Below, in pieces: positions 32,720 to 41,327 of a stretch of 60,467 bases of DNA. Source of the stretch: XYB1-FULL-44-23 sp964502885 (GTDB taxonomy: Bacteria; Patescibacteriota; Microgenomatia; CAZETR01; Amesbacteraceae). Numbering within the stretch: the stretch's first letter is position 1; the number at the start of each line of letters is the position of its first letter. The translations under genes and the position numbers were made by a program. The notes below the pieces were generated by a model. The model did not search any database. It was not told the DNA's origin and worked only from the letters and a program-made list of their open reading frames with translations. The stretch covers positions 1 to 60,467 of the forward strand of contig CAZCXU010000005.1 in NCBI GenBank assembly GCA_964502885.1. The letters are read 5' to 3'.

Positions 32720-33370
32720 GTGTCTAATTTTTATGTATATGGTTTTACTATGGTGCTCGTGTGGTTCGGGCTAAGTTTTTCTTTGTGGAGGAAGCTGCGT
32801 GAGGAGTATCACAATGAGGAGATACTTACTTTTACTCTGATAATTACTTTGGCAGTGGTTACGGGTTTGGGACTTAGTGGAGTAATTGAGACGGGGAAAT
32901 TGGGGGGAGTATCGGGTTGGGGAATGGTGCTTGGGTTGCTGTATGCGGTAAGAAAGTGGTCTGAAGGAAGAAATTGGGATGTCTGGGAAATCGCTGATCT
33001 GTTGGGAATATATGGTATGCGAGCCTGGGTGATTATTTCTGCTGTCAGATTTGTGCTGGGGTGGGGTATGTGGGAACTGGTATTTGCTTTGGGCGGGTGG
33101 GCAACTGTGGAGTTGGTCAGCCGGGGTTACCGAAAGTTTTTTTGGTATCCCAGCGGTAAGGCGGGATTGGCTGGTTTGACGGCACTTCTGGTGTATTGTG
33201 TGTATGAAATAGTCGTTGCCTTTTTGACGAATGCGCCTGTATACTGGTGGGGTTTGACGGGAGGACAAACTGTCGCAGGATGGTTGGCTGGATTTACCCT
33301 GATAACAATATACGTCCGAGGGGGCCAAAAACTCTTTGGAAGTGTTAAAATGTACAGGAGGAAACGCTAA
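32720..33370 (+). CDS. Divergent Lgt-like membrane protein
   Basis: 216 residues, about six membrane helices. GGVSGWGMVLGLLYAVRKWS followed by WDVWEIADLLGIYGMRAWVI resembles the segment of prolipoprotein diacylglyceryl transferase where GG-x-x-x-x-G is followed by a cytosolic loop and the ADLLAPG helix. The catalytic His-Gly and the R-x-G-N-F-x-x-x-E signature are missing, so it may be an inactive or repurposed relative. It is immediately followed by the DksA-like gene with a strong ribosome-binding site between them. Confidence 0.45.
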   Translation: MSNFYVYGFTMVLVWFGLSFSLWRKLREEYHNEEILTFTLIITLAVVTGLGLSGVIETGKLGGVSGWGMVLGLLYAVRKWSEGRNWDVWEIADLLGIYGMRAWVIISAVRFVLGWGMWELVFALGGWATVELVSRGYRKFFWYPSGKAGLAGLTALLVYCVYEIVVAFLTNAPVYWWGLTGGQTVAGWLAGFTLITIYVRGGQKLFGSVKMYRRKR

Positions 33371-33781
33371 ATGAGTAATAAACAAAATAAACCGGAAAAA
33401 ATTGAAAAAAGCAGATCACCGTTTTTGTATCCGCAGGAAGTTTTACGACCGGTGAAAGAGTATTTGTCGAGTAAGTTGTTTGGTCTGGAAAAAAGAAAAC
33501 GAGAGCTTTCGAAGGAGGACCCGTTTGAGGATAGAAGCAGACTTAATGACAATGCAGCCATTGATGCTGATGCCGCTGAGAGAGTCGGACATATGCAGGT
33601 TTCGGCTTTGAAATCTACCATGGATAGAAGCATGATTCAGGTGAGAAAAGCTTTGTCGATGATTAAAATCGGCAAATATGGATTGTGTGAGAGATGCGGA
33701 AAAATGATTGACACTGACAGGTTGATGATTGTTCCGGAATCGACTTTGTGTGTGGAGTGTGAGAAGAGCAGAGAAAAATAA
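33371..33781 (+). CDS. TraR/DksA-family zinc-finger protein
   Basis: 136 residues. A helical N-terminal coiled coil (about 30-100) and a C4 zinc finger CERCGK ... CVEC near the C-terminus; RLMIVPESTLCVEC is typical. DksA/TraR proteins insert into the RNA polymerase secondary channel; short family members also act as general stress factors. The AGGAGG ribosome-binding sequence lies seven bases before the ATG, the clearest in the window and consistent with an internal operon gene. Confidence 0.88.
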   Translation: MSNKQNKPEKIEKSRSPFLYPQEVLRPVKEYLSSKLFGLEKRKRELSKEDPFEDRSRLNDNAAIDADAAERVGHMQVSALKSTMDRSMIQVRKALSMIKIGKYGLCERCGKMIDTDRLMIVPESTLCVECEKSREK

Positions 33782-33783
33782 TT

Positions 33784-34485
33784 ATGATGCCGGGAGTAAT
33801 TTTTGAGGATGATTCTATCTTGATCATCGATAAACCAGCGGGCATGGTGGTGAATGATGCAGCAACGACGGCAGGGGATTTGACTGTCCAGAAGTGGTTT
33901 AGAGAGAGATACAAATTGGATCTTTCGGGTGTATCAGAGTTTGCTGCAAAAGGTGGAGTGGTGCACCGGTTGGACAAAGATACCAGTGGGCTTTTGGTGC
34001 TAGCCAAGACGGAAGCTGCCTATGAAAAATTGAAGGAACAGTTTTTGACAAGAACTACTGAAAAAGTCTATCTGGCTCTGGTGCATGGATGGATTGATCC
34101 AGAGAAAGGTCTGATTAGTGCTGCAATTGTCAGACATCCTAAAGTCTGGGGCAAATTTATGGTGGGTGAGGACCTGTCGCGAACTGCCGTGACTGAGTGG
34201 GAGACTGAAAAAAGGTACACCAGACCTGAGAAATTGACTCTTCTGCGCCTTTATCCGAGAACGGGAAGAACACACCAGTTGCGGGTGCATTTGAAACATC
34301 TGGGTCATGCGATTGTTTCTGATCCAATTTATGCGGGAGAAAAAGTAAGTCGTGCGGACAGGAGATGGTGTCCGCGGTTATTTCTGCATGCTACTAAATT
34401 GAAGTTTGCGCATCCAATAACTGAAAAAGAGGTCAGTTTTGACTCTCCGCTGCCGGCTGATTTGATGTCGGTAGCCCTATCATAA
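33784..34485 (+). CDS. RluA-family pseudouridine synthase
   Basis: 233 residues. VVHRLDKDTSGLLVLAKT contains the catalytic Asp of the HRLDxxTSGLL motif, and RTHQLRVHLKHLGHAIVSDP is the second conserved block. There is no N-terminal S4 RNA-binding domain, as in RluA itself. The enzyme isomerises specific uridines in rRNA or tRNA; which one cannot be told. It begins two bases after the DksA-like gene. Confidence 0.92.
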   Translation: MMPGVIFEDDSILIIDKPAGMVVNDAATTAGDLTVQKWFRERYKLDLSGVSEFAAKGGVVHRLDKDTSGLLVLAKTEAAYEKLKEQFLTRTTEKVYLALVHGWIDPEKGLISAAIVRHPKVWGKFMVGEDLSRTAVTEWETEKRYTRPEKLTLLRLYPRTGRTHQLRVHLKHLGHAIVSDPIYAGEKVSRADRRWCPRLFLHATKLKFAHPITEKEVSFDSPLPADLMSVALS

Positions 34486-34504
34486 AGTTTGCTGCCTGTT
34501 TGAT

Positions 34505-35338
34505 ATGAAGAAGATTTACCAATACAAACCCCCCTGGCGGTTTGCAGTGTGGATATTGCTGTTGATCAGTTTAACTGTGGCCGGATATGAGGTATGGCAG
34601 GCAGTAAGAATGAGCAAATGGGATGGAAAGACAAGGTTTACAGTTTTGGACTTCCGTGATAGCGGAGTTCGGTTGGTGAGCAGTGAGCCGGATGGGGAGG
34701 CCCTGGAGATGGAGCTGCCTAAAAATATGGAAATTGTGACGATCGGTAGGGGTATATGGACGGCAGGAGCCATGCGAAGTCTGGCAGAGAAATATGGGTT
34801 TGAATGGGCGGCAGAGTCGGTTGCTTCCCATCTCGGAGTACCGTATACAGCTGTATGGCAGAAAATGTCAGTAATTGATCGGGCAAAATGGGAGATTCTG
34901 GTCTGGAAAAAAGAAATTCGAATATTGCAACTGATAAATAGCGTATTTTTGGTAGAAAAAACGGCCACAGATGGGGAAAAGACACTCAGTCTGTCAGCTT
35001 TGTGGAATAAGCGGGCAGGGGAGCTATTTTATTCTTCAGCTATAGCGCAGAATACTTGGCAGCTTTCTGTGATAAACGGGACTTCGGTGGATGGTCTGGC
35101 GGCAAAAGTGAGCAGGATTGCCGAAACACAGGGATTTAAGGTGGTAAGCCTGGTTCGTGATGAATCAGATTTGGAGGGGTGTCTGGTTTTGGGAAAAGAA
35201 GAGTGGCAAAAAGAATCAGCCCTTGTGTGGTTGGTTGGCTACTTTGGCTGCGATTATGTGACGGGGGACTCCGAAAGTGATGTGATTGAACTTAGGATAG
35301 GGAAAAAATTTGTGGAATGGATGGGGAATGGAGATTAG
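34505..35338 (+). CDS. Membrane-anchored LytR_C-like protein
   Basis: 277 residues. One transmembrane helix (about 13-30), an extracytoplasmic region (about 40-170) that resembles a shortened LCP-like alpha/beta module without its conserved arginines, and a C-terminal LytR_C-like domain starting WQLSVINGTSVDGLAAKVSR. It probably acts in cell-envelope assembly, like the protein at 3698. The 3' end overlaps the convergent TPR gene by four bases. Confidence 0.6.
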   Translation: MKKIYQYKPPWRFAVWILLLISLTVAGYEVWQAVRMSKWDGKTRFTVLDFRDSGVRLVSSEPDGEALEMELPKNMEIVTIGRGIWTAGAMRSLAEKYGFEWAAESVASHLGVPYTAVWQKMSVIDRAKWEILVWKKEIRILQLINSVFLVEKTATDGEKTLSLSALWNKRAGELFYSSAIAQNTWQLSVINGTSVDGLAAKVSRIAETQGFKVVSLVRDESDLEGCLVLGKEEWQKESALVWLVGYFGCDYVTGDSESDVIELRIGKKFVEWMGNGD

Positions 35339-36135
35339 TCGTCATCTATTGGTGAAAGGGGGAGGTTGTCATTATCGTCGTCCATTTTATCTTCGCGGAT
35401 GCGGTTGTCACCAGTGTCTTCTTCGGGAGTGGAGATATCCGGTTTTTCGGTGTGAACTAGTTCCGGGGGCGTAAAGGCGGCGTAGGATAAGCGCTCGACT
35501 GACGGGAATGACGGGGTATTTTTATATTTGGGGGCACGATGTATTTCCCGTATAAAAACCCGAACAACTTGTTTGCTGGGGTTTTTGGGGTTGGCCTCGG
35601 CCGCTTTTATCCAAAGACGATAAGAGTTTCCTGCTTTGAGCAATGGATGCAAACGAGAGGCTAAATCGTCAGGTAGACGGCCTATTGTATCTCCGGTAGA
35701 GGTAGTGATGGATACACAATGTTCCCTGGCTACCATAAAGACTTCGTCCCCGGGTTGTAGATGGGAAATGAGTGTAGCATCACTGATCCGGGTGAGTGTG
35801 ACTGTTTTGGTGGTACCTGGTTCTTCGATAAAGGCGGTGGTAAATTCTATTTTTCTGGTTGGTCTGGAGTGGCCGCTGCGTTCAACTTTGTATGATTTCA
35901 GTGCTTCAAGAGCTTTGGTAGCGATAGGGTTGAACTTGTCGAGTTTGAGGACTTTTTTATAGGTAAGTTCTGATTTGGTCTTTAAACCCATTTGAAGATA
36001 CGCTTTGGCGAGGCGATTGTGAGCATCAACGTTATCGGGATCCTCTTTGATAACCTTTTGGTTGAGGCTTACAGCGAGTTTCCAGTCATGCTTGAGGGCG
36101 GCATTGATGGCCTGATTGGCGAGCGAACTATCCAT
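35335..36135 (-). CDS. TPR protein with HIRAN-like domain
   Basis: About 266 residues from ATG 36135. Two to three tetratricopeptide repeats (about 1-75: AINAALKHDWKLAVSLNQKV, then DPDNVDAHNRLAKAYLQMG). A beta-rich domain (about 110-190) follows with GDEVFMVAREHC and TGDTIGRLPDDLASRLHPLL, which resembles HIRAN folds that bind DNA ends or stalled forks. The C-terminal 70 residues are acidic and disordered. The longer frame to 36219 would start upstream of the promoter and is rejected. Confidence 0.65.
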   Translation of the reverse strand: MDSSLANQAINAALKHDWKLAVSLNQKVIKEDPDNVDAHNRLAKAYLQMGLKTKSELTYKKVLKLDKFNPIATKALEALKSYKVERSGHSRPTRKIEFTTAFIEEPGTTKTVTLTRISDATLISHLQPGDEVFMVAREHCVSITTSTGDTIGRLPDDLASRLHPLLKAGNSYRLWIKAAEANPKNPSKQVVRVFIREIHRAPKYKNTPSFPSVERLSYAAFTPPELVHTEKPDISTPEEDTGDNRIREDKMDDDNDNLPLSPIDDD

Positions 36136-36151
36136 ACAATTACAAGTGGAA

Positions 36152-36179
36152 AGTATACGGGGTGCAAACCGGATGTCAA
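36152..36179 (-). promoter_or_regulatory. Promoter of the TPR gene
   Basis: Minus-strand TTGACA (36174-36179), 16-base spacer, TATACT (36152-36157); transcription would start about nine bases before ATG 36135. It overlaps the upstream side of the divergent yebC promoter, whose TAGAAT (36196-36201) lies six bases before ATG 36208. Confidence 0.6.
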
Positions 36180-36207
36180 CAGGGGATTTTTGGGGTAGAA
36201 TTAGCGC

Positions 36208-36933
36208 ATGTCCGGTCATTCAAAGTGGGCGACAATTCATAGGGCGAAAGAGGCAAAAGACGCTAAAAAAGGGGCAATTTTCACCAAAGTGGCGATGGCA
36301 ATATCCGTGGCTGTAAAGCAGGGGGGCGGAATAGGCGATCCGGATAAAAACTTCAGACTAAGGTTGGCTATGGACAAAGCCAGGACTGTAAATATGCCCA
36401 AAGAAAACATTTCCAGAGCTATCGAAAAGGGTATGGGTGGGGGAGGTGGGGCAGCTTTGGAGGAGCTTAGTTATGAGGGATTTTTGCCAGGGGGTGCGGC
36501 AGTCATTGTCGAGGTGGTGACTGATAATCGGGCCAGGACCTCACAGCAGGTGCGGAACGTATTGGAAAAGGGGGGAGGGACTATGGGAAATTCCGGATCG
36601 GTGAGCTATATGTTTTCTCCGGTGGGGGTGATAGTGGCTGACTTGTCCGGTAAATCAATTGATGAGGCAGAGATGATTTCGATTGATGCCGGAGCGACAG
36701 ATTTTGAGGCTGATGAAGCGAAATTGATAGTCTATTGCAATAAAGATGATACCTTTACGGTGAAAGAGAAGCTGGAACAGGCTGGCCTACGGGTAGAGTC
36801 TGCTGAGATGGTGATGAAGCCGTCTACGGAAGTGGAAATTGCAGATGCGGCAGTACGGCAGAAAGCAGATGAGATAGTTGATGCTTTGGATGAGCTTGAT
36901 GATGTGTCGAAAGTTTGGACTAACCTAATATGA
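36208..36933 (+). CDS. yebC: YebC/PmpR/TACO1-family protein
   Basis: 241 residues. MSGHSKWATIHRAKEAKDAK is the invariant start; GGGIGDPDKNFRLRLAMDKA and YEGFLPGGAAVIVEVVTDNR are further signatures. Members act as translation factors that help ribosomes through proline stretches, or as DNA-binding regulators. The -10 box TAGAAT ends six bases before the ATG. The stop overlaps the start of the next gene (ATGA). Confidence 0.95.
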   Translation: MSGHSKWATIHRAKEAKDAKKGAIFTKVAMAISVAVKQGGGIGDPDKNFRLRLAMDKARTVNMPKENISRAIEKGMGGGGGAALEELSYEGFLPGGAAVIVEVVTDNRARTSQQVRNVLEKGGGTMGNSGSVSYMFSPVGVIVADLSGKSIDEAEMISIDAGATDFEADEAKLIVYCNKDDTFTVKEKLEQAGLRVESAEMVMKPSTEVEIADAAVRQKADEIVDALDELDDVSKVWTNLI

Positions 36934-37700
36934 GGAAACGGCAAAAGATGGTAATTACGGCCCTGGTTCTGTCGGTCGGATTACTTCTGGTCCAGTCAAT
37001 GGGATTGGAGCTTCGGTATATTCTGATTGCCGGTATGGCACTACTCTCATGGGTGCTTTCGGCATGGTCGCTGCGGGAAGGTCTTTCGGGAATTGAGTGG
37101 TTGACCGTTCCCTTGCCTGCGTCATTGTTTACGGCTTCAGTAGGACTTTTTTATATACTTTTACCTCAGGAGTGGTGGGCTAGGGCCGTAATTGCTCTGG
37201 TGTTTGCGGTGGGACAATATGCACTGCTTTTGACCGGGAATATCTTTTCGGTCGCAGCTATCCGGACTATCGCGTTGTTTCGTGCGGCATCGGCAGTAGG
37301 GTTTGTGATGACACTGGTTACGGGTTTTTTTCTGTTTGATACCATTTACTCGTTTAAACTGCATGCGCCGTTTGTGGGGCTTTTGGTGATGGTGGTGAGC
37401 TTTGCTCTAATCCTGCCTGCTTTGTGGTCAGTCGAGCTTTTGACACGAATATCCAAGCGGGTGTGGGCATATACGATGGGAATCTCTTTTTCTCTGGGTG
37501 TAATGGCGATGGCGGTGACATTTTGGCCGGTAAGCATAGCTGTGGCTTCGCTTTTCCTGTCTACAATCATGTATGCGCTTTTGGGAATATCACAGCATCA
37601 TTTTGCGGATAGACTATTTGGCAGGACAGTATGGGAATATGTGACAGTGGGGTTGGTGGTGACGGTCACGATGATGTTGACGGCGGGGTGGGGGGTGTAG
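36930..37700 (+). CDS. Polytopic membrane protein (DUF5656-like)
   Basis: 256 residues with about eight hydrophobic helices and short loops. I associate the overall pattern with DUF5656, a family seen in candidate-phyla genomes, but this is a tentative memory. It overlaps yebC by four bases, so translation is coupled. Its 3' end overlaps the convergent small gene by 35 bases. Function unknown. Confidence 0.6.
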   Translation: MRKRQKMVITALVLSVGLLLVQSMGLELRYILIAGMALLSWVLSAWSLREGLSGIEWLTVPLPASLFTASVGLFYILLPQEWWARAVIALVFAVGQYALLLTGNIFSVAAIRTIALFRAASAVGFVMTLVTGFFLFDTIYSFKLHAPFVGLLVMVVSFALILPALWSVELLTRISKRVWAYTMGISFSLGVMAMAVTFWPVSIAVASLFLSTIMYALLGISQHHFADRLFGRTVWEYVTVGLVVTVTMMLTAGWGV

Positions 37701-37857
37701 AGATGTATTCTCGTTGGACAGCGGTACCTTGTTCATCGTCGTATTCGGTAACAACTACACGGTGACCCTGTCGGGCCATTTCTTCTGCAAACTGATCAGC
37801 TAAAGATTTTTCTTTAGCATCGGGGGGTGTAGGTTTGGGTGCTCGTTCATTTTTCAT
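37666..37857 (-). CDS. Small hypothetical protein
   Basis: 63 residues, charged, with a predicted helix SLADQFAEEMARQGHRVVVT and a Pro/Ser/Thr-rich C-terminus. ATG 37857 is chosen because TACAAT (37865-37870 on -) ends seven bases upstream; the frame to 37938 would precede it. Unknown function. Confidence 0.5.
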   Translation of the reverse strand: MKNERAPKPTPPDAKEKSLADQFAEEMARQGHRVVVTEYDDEQGTAVQREYISTPPTPPSTSS

Positions 37858-37870
37858 AAAGTCGATTGTA

Positions 37871-38622
37871 GCACAAGGGGAGAGGGGACGGACCTTACTC
37901 ATTTTAGCCTCACACGTAGAATTATAGGCTCTTTTCACACGGGGAGAGGAGTAGTTTTCACAAAATTACACCCTATAGGATGCACTTTTCTTAAGTAATT
38001 AGCCTCAAATGATACAGTTTGATGCATAAATTATTACACTATCGGATATCAGTGGCTGTGGATAAGTGCTAACGGGTTGGAGCAGGAGGTGCCGGGTGCC
38101 TCTGGAAGAGATTGGAAATAGCCGGAGAAGGGGCAGGAATGAGTGCGGAATAGAGTGCTATGAGTGTTACTTATTTGGAAATTGTTTCTGAAAATAGAAA
38201 AGAGAATAGATATCCCTTCCCCGGTTGTTTTGGTGTCTCTTTTTTAAGGATAAAGAAACTGAGTATAATATCTCTAACGCTCAGTTTGGTGCCGTGGGAG
38301 AAGTGGTTGGTTAGGCTTTGTGGATGCTTCTTATCTTGTTCGGGGCCTGTCAGTCCAGGCATGGTTTTTAAACATCTAATACTTCCCTGTTTGTGTGTGC
38401 ATGGTATTTTTATCCATTCCCAAACAAACCCGAATGCATTTTTTGATTATTATCAGTTGTGATAACTACTGGTCTATAAAATTCGCCGTTGTGGTCTTTT
38501 GGGCTTAGCGAAGACCTTATTTGAGGTCCAACTAACCGTCCGGGTGTGCAAATAGCCGTTGTAGAGGCTTACAGCGGGTCGCAGCTTTGACTTAGGCTCG
38601 GATTAGGATTAAAATTGGCGGG
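37871..38622. other. 0.7-kb non-coding region with switch-like hairpins
   Basis: No credible gene. Visible structure: AAACTGAG/CTCAGTTT around a 16-base loop (38256-38287). TTATCA-GTTG-TGATAA (38450-38465) lies just before TATAAAAT (38475-38482). Two mutually exclusive hairpins share the bases GACC: GGTCTT/AAGACC (38493-38516) and GACCT/AGGTC (38513-38528). GCCGTTGTRG is repeated at 38485 and 38555. TAAAAT (38610-38615) is the -10 of the next gene. The 38.45-38.6 kb part could be a regulated small RNA or leader. Confidence 0.45.
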
Positions 38623-38877
38623 ATGAAAGAGAACGACAGAGCTCTTCGTTGGAAAGAACTTCCATTGGGAACCAAGGTGATTATTTTGACGGGAGTAGTA
38701 TTGAGCATGTTGGCTTGTGTGGGGCCGGTTGTTGGCGGTGAAGGTACAGATGGACCAAAGACTACCGGTGTACCCCGAGCTCCGGAAATTGTGCCGACTC
38801 AAGATACCCATAATGATATTAAGCCGGTTAAGGCAGAACAGCCACATGTTACGCCGATACCTATAGCTCCTAGATAA
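38623..38877 (+). CDS. Small exported or membrane-anchored Pro-rich protein
   Basis: 84 residues: basic N-terminus, one hydrophobic helix (GTKVIILTGVVLSMLACVG) and an extracytoplasmic Pro/Thr-rich tail. MLAC is not a proper lipobox, so lipidation is unlikely. TAAAAT ends seven bases before the ATG. A second small membrane protein follows after six bases. Confidence 0.5.
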   Translation: MKENDRALRWKELPLGTKVIILTGVVLSMLACVGPVVGGEGTDGPKTTGVPRAPEIVPTQDTHNDIKPVKAEQPHVTPIPIAPR

Positions 38878-38883
38878 ATTGAC

Positions 38884-39084
38884 ATGAAAGAAAAAGCCGG
38901 TTGCTGTTTGAGTGTTGTTGGCGGGGCATTTGTGGTGGCTGGGCTGATTTATGGCTTTGTGAGTGAATTTTCCGGTCAGCTGGATAGAATGAGGCAGGAA
39001 AGACTTCAGGAGATGCAGAATCGGCCGAATGTCCACCAGCTTCATGATCAGAAATTGCCTGGGTCTCCCCATAAGATTCCGTAG
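38884..39084 (+). CDS. Small membrane protein
   Basis: 66 residues with one hydrophobic helix (CCLSVVGGAFVVAGLIYGF) and a charged helical tail (LDRMRQERLQEMQNRP). It lies between a Pro-rich exported protein and the Xer recombinase. No family is recognised. Confidence 0.5.
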   Translation: MKEKAGCCLSVVGGAFVVAGLIYGFVSEFSGQLDRMRQERLQEMQNRPNVHQLHDQKLPGSPHKIP

Positions 39085-39086
39085 TC

Positions 39087-39092
39087 TATAAT
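39087..39092 (+). promoter_or_regulatory. -10 box of the recombinase gene
   Basis: TATAAT ends seven bases before ATG 39100; no clear -35. Confidence 0.4.
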
Positions 39093-39099
39093 CAAAACA

Positions 39100-40038
39100 A
39101 TGAGCAGGCTGCCCAAGGTGGACGATTTTTTGCTTTTTCTAAAGACGCAGAATTACAGCCAGGAAACGGTGTATAACTATGAACGGGATTTGCAACAGTT
39201 TGAGGTTTTTTTAGAAGACGAGAAGTTGAGCTTTGCGAAGCTGAATAAAGAGGGATTTATCAGATACAAAGCGTATTTGATCAGCCGTGACCGGAAACTG
39301 CCGGTAAAGCTGACTATAGCTACCGGGAAGTTGGATCCGGCAAGTATAAATAGAAACCTGTCGTCAGTGCGAAATTATCTTAAGTATCTGATTGATATGG
39401 ACCAAAAGGTGCCGGTGCCGCCGGAAGCGATAAAAATGGTGAAAACCGACAAGAAACATGGTCAGGTGGCAGAACTTCCGGAATTGGTAAAACTGGTAGA
39501 ATCCCCTACCCGACTGGAAAAAGACGAAATGATTGGGCTAAGAAACCGGGCAATGCTTGAAGTGTTGATGTCCACCGGCATGCGTATTTCAGAATTGATG
39601 TCTTTGAATCGGGCTCAGCTTGATGGTTCAGGAAGACTGTTTATTCGGGGAAAGGGCAAGAAAGAGCGATTTGTGTATTTGACTGAGCGGGCGACTAAGA
39701 TTCTGGAGGATTATTTGGGCAAGCGGGATGATTCGGCTCCGGCCATGTTTGTCCCCTACCGTGGGCCGAATGGAGGAAAAACTACCAGACGGATCTCTAC
39801 GAACTATTTACAGGCAAAAATAAAGCAGTATAGGGAAAAATTGCGCATAAATGTTCCGACTTCAGCTCATTCGCTGCGACACGGATTTGCGACATATCTG
39901 GCGGAATCAGGGGCTAATCCGGCTGCAATTCAGGTACTTTTGGGGCACGAATCACTGGATACGACTACTCGTTATGTACACGCCTCTGACAAATTTGCTG
40001 AGGAGACGCATCGGAAGTTTCATCCGGTGAGAGACTAG
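39100..40038 (+). CDS. Tyrosine recombinase of the XerC/XerD type
   Basis: 312 residues. SAM-like N-terminal core-binding domain (LLFLKTQNYSQETVYNYERD) and a catalytic domain with Arg in STGMRISELMSL, HSLRHGFATYLAE, the second His in LLGHESLDTTTRYVH and the nucleophilic Tyr in that last motif. Length and layout fit chromosomal dimer resolution rather than a phage integrase; no attachment site or phage genes are nearby. A dif site was not found by eye. Confidence 0.9.
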   Translation: MSRLPKVDDFLLFLKTQNYSQETVYNYERDLQQFEVFLEDEKLSFAKLNKEGFIRYKAYLISRDRKLPVKLTIATGKLDPASINRNLSSVRNYLKYLIDMDQKVPVPPEAIKMVKTDKKHGQVAELPELVKLVESPTRLEKDEMIGLRNRAMLEVLMSTGMRISELMSLNRAQLDGSGRLFIRGKGKKERFVYLTERATKILEDYLGKRDDSAPAMFVPYRGPNGGKTTRRISTNYLQAKIKQYREKLRINVPTSAHSLRHGFATYLAESGANPAAIQVLLGHESLDTTTRYVHASDKFAEETHRKFHPVRD

Positions 40039-41300
40039 GAGGAAACGGTAAGTTCAGCTTGTGGCAGCTGGATTTTGCGCGGAGTGATAAATAAAGAAAT
40101 CAGGGAGTATGCGGCGAGTATGATTCCTAGAACAGCAAATGATTGACGATTGCCTACCAGAGAGGCCAGAAGTCCTGCCAGAATCGGTCCTAATATGTAT
40201 GAAAGACTGCTTGCTGAACTCTGGAGGCCGATCATGGAAGATCCTGATTTGCCGAGTCGATCGATGTAGTCTTCAAATACTGCAGAGATTTCCGGGAATG
40301 AGATGGCCATAAAAGATGAGGATAGAAATACTGCTATTAGCAGCACGGGGGTGGAGTGAGAAAAGGCGGTGAGGGCAAGAAAAATACCGGCAAAGAGGCC
40401 GGCTGTAAATGCAACCTGTTTTTTTCGATAGGGTGGGAAAAGTCGTCCCAGAAAAAATCCTACAAACATAGAGGGCAGCGAGAAAACAGGCAAGAATAAA
40501 ATGCCGAGGCTGCTTTGCTGGCGTAATTCTTCTGATACGAGAGTGCCGATTGTCCAGAATGAGGCGTCTATCAGAAAAAGCAGGAAGAGAAAAGTGTAGA
40601 CGGGCCAGATGCGTCTGATTAATATCAGCCAGACTTTGAGCTCACTTCCCCAATCGAAACTTATGTCTGCAGTTTCGTTTGGTGCGTAAGATTTTCGATG
40701 GGGTAAAGTAAACCAGTAAATGGCGAGTATGATTCCTGCTACCATGTAGATTAGTATTGTGGACCAGAATGCAGGAAAATAACTGGTGCCAATCAAATTT
40801 CCGGCGATAAGGGGGCCTAAAAAATATGCCAAAGACTTGAAAGAACCGATAATCCCCCACCCTGCATGATAGCTGTCATGAGGAAGAACATTTTTGATGA
40901 AGTTGAAGTCGGAAAACAGGAGAAGTTCATAGTAAATGCCCCAAATGGCCATGCCAAGCAGGAAAATGCCGAGTATCGGGGGCAGAACTATATATGTGAG
41001 CGGGAATAGTCCGGCGGTGAGCAGGGCTGACCAAAGAAAAAAAGTAAACCTGCGGTTTTTAAAAATTTTGGAGAATGTCAGATCACATGCAATGCCGACT
41101 ACTGAGGAGCTGGAAATAACCATACCCATAAGTGTCTGATTTTTGATGTGATCTTCAAGATAAACTGGAGCGACATAGGACATGATGGCGTCACCGAAGC
41201 TGATGAAAAAGTAAATGAGTGAATATGGCAGAACCAAACGAAAAACTCCGGACAGTGAAAAAAAGTGTGAGTGAGAGATGTGAGGATGGCGACGAGACAT
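40035..41300 (-). CDS. Major facilitator superfamily transporter
   Basis: 421 residues, twelve predicted transmembrane helices in two halves with a central cytoplasmic loop (about 205-215, HRKSYAPNE). Substrate unknown; the fold suggests a drug or metabolite antiporter. AAAGGGGAA lies upstream as a possible ribosome-binding site. It overlaps the convergent recombinase by four bases and is adjacent to the SpeD/ATP-grasp locus, so it might export that product. Confidence 0.85.
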   Translation of the reverse strand: MSRRHPHISHSHFFSLSGVFRLVLPYSLIYFFISFGDAIMSYVAPVYLEDHIKNQTLMGMVISSSSVVGIACDLTFSKIFKNRRFTFFLWSALLTAGLFPLTYIVLPPILGIFLLGMAIWGIYYELLLFSDFNFIKNVLPHDSYHAGWGIIGSFKSLAYFLGPLIAGNLIGTSYFPAFWSTILIYMVAGIILAIYWFTLPHRKSYAPNETADISFDWGSELKVWLILIRRIWPVYTFLFLLFLIDASFWTIGTLVSEELRQQSSLGILFLPVFSLPSMFVGFFLGRLFPPYRKKQVAFTAGLFAGIFLALTAFSHSTPVLLIAVFLSSSFMAISFPEISAVFEDYIDRLGKSGSSMIGLQSSASSLSYILGPILAGLLASLVGNRQSFAVLGIILAAYSLISLFITPRKIQLPQAELTVSS

Positions 41301-41327
41301 GGACTTTTCCCCTTTGATTATGACATA

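Noticed and set aside
38057..38065. DnaA box (TGTGGATAA) and AT-rich stretch suggesting an origin
   Set aside because: Only one perfect box is present, dnaA is not nearby and the strand bias does not switch here.
38160..38462. 100-codon open frame in the non-coding region
   Set aside because: Composition is unlike neighbouring genes, it has no promoter or ribosome-binding site, and it spans hairpins; no protein-like pattern.
39100..40038. Integrase marking a genomic island
   Set aside because: Motifs and length fit a chromosomal Xer recombinase; no adjacent tRNA attachment site or cargo was found.
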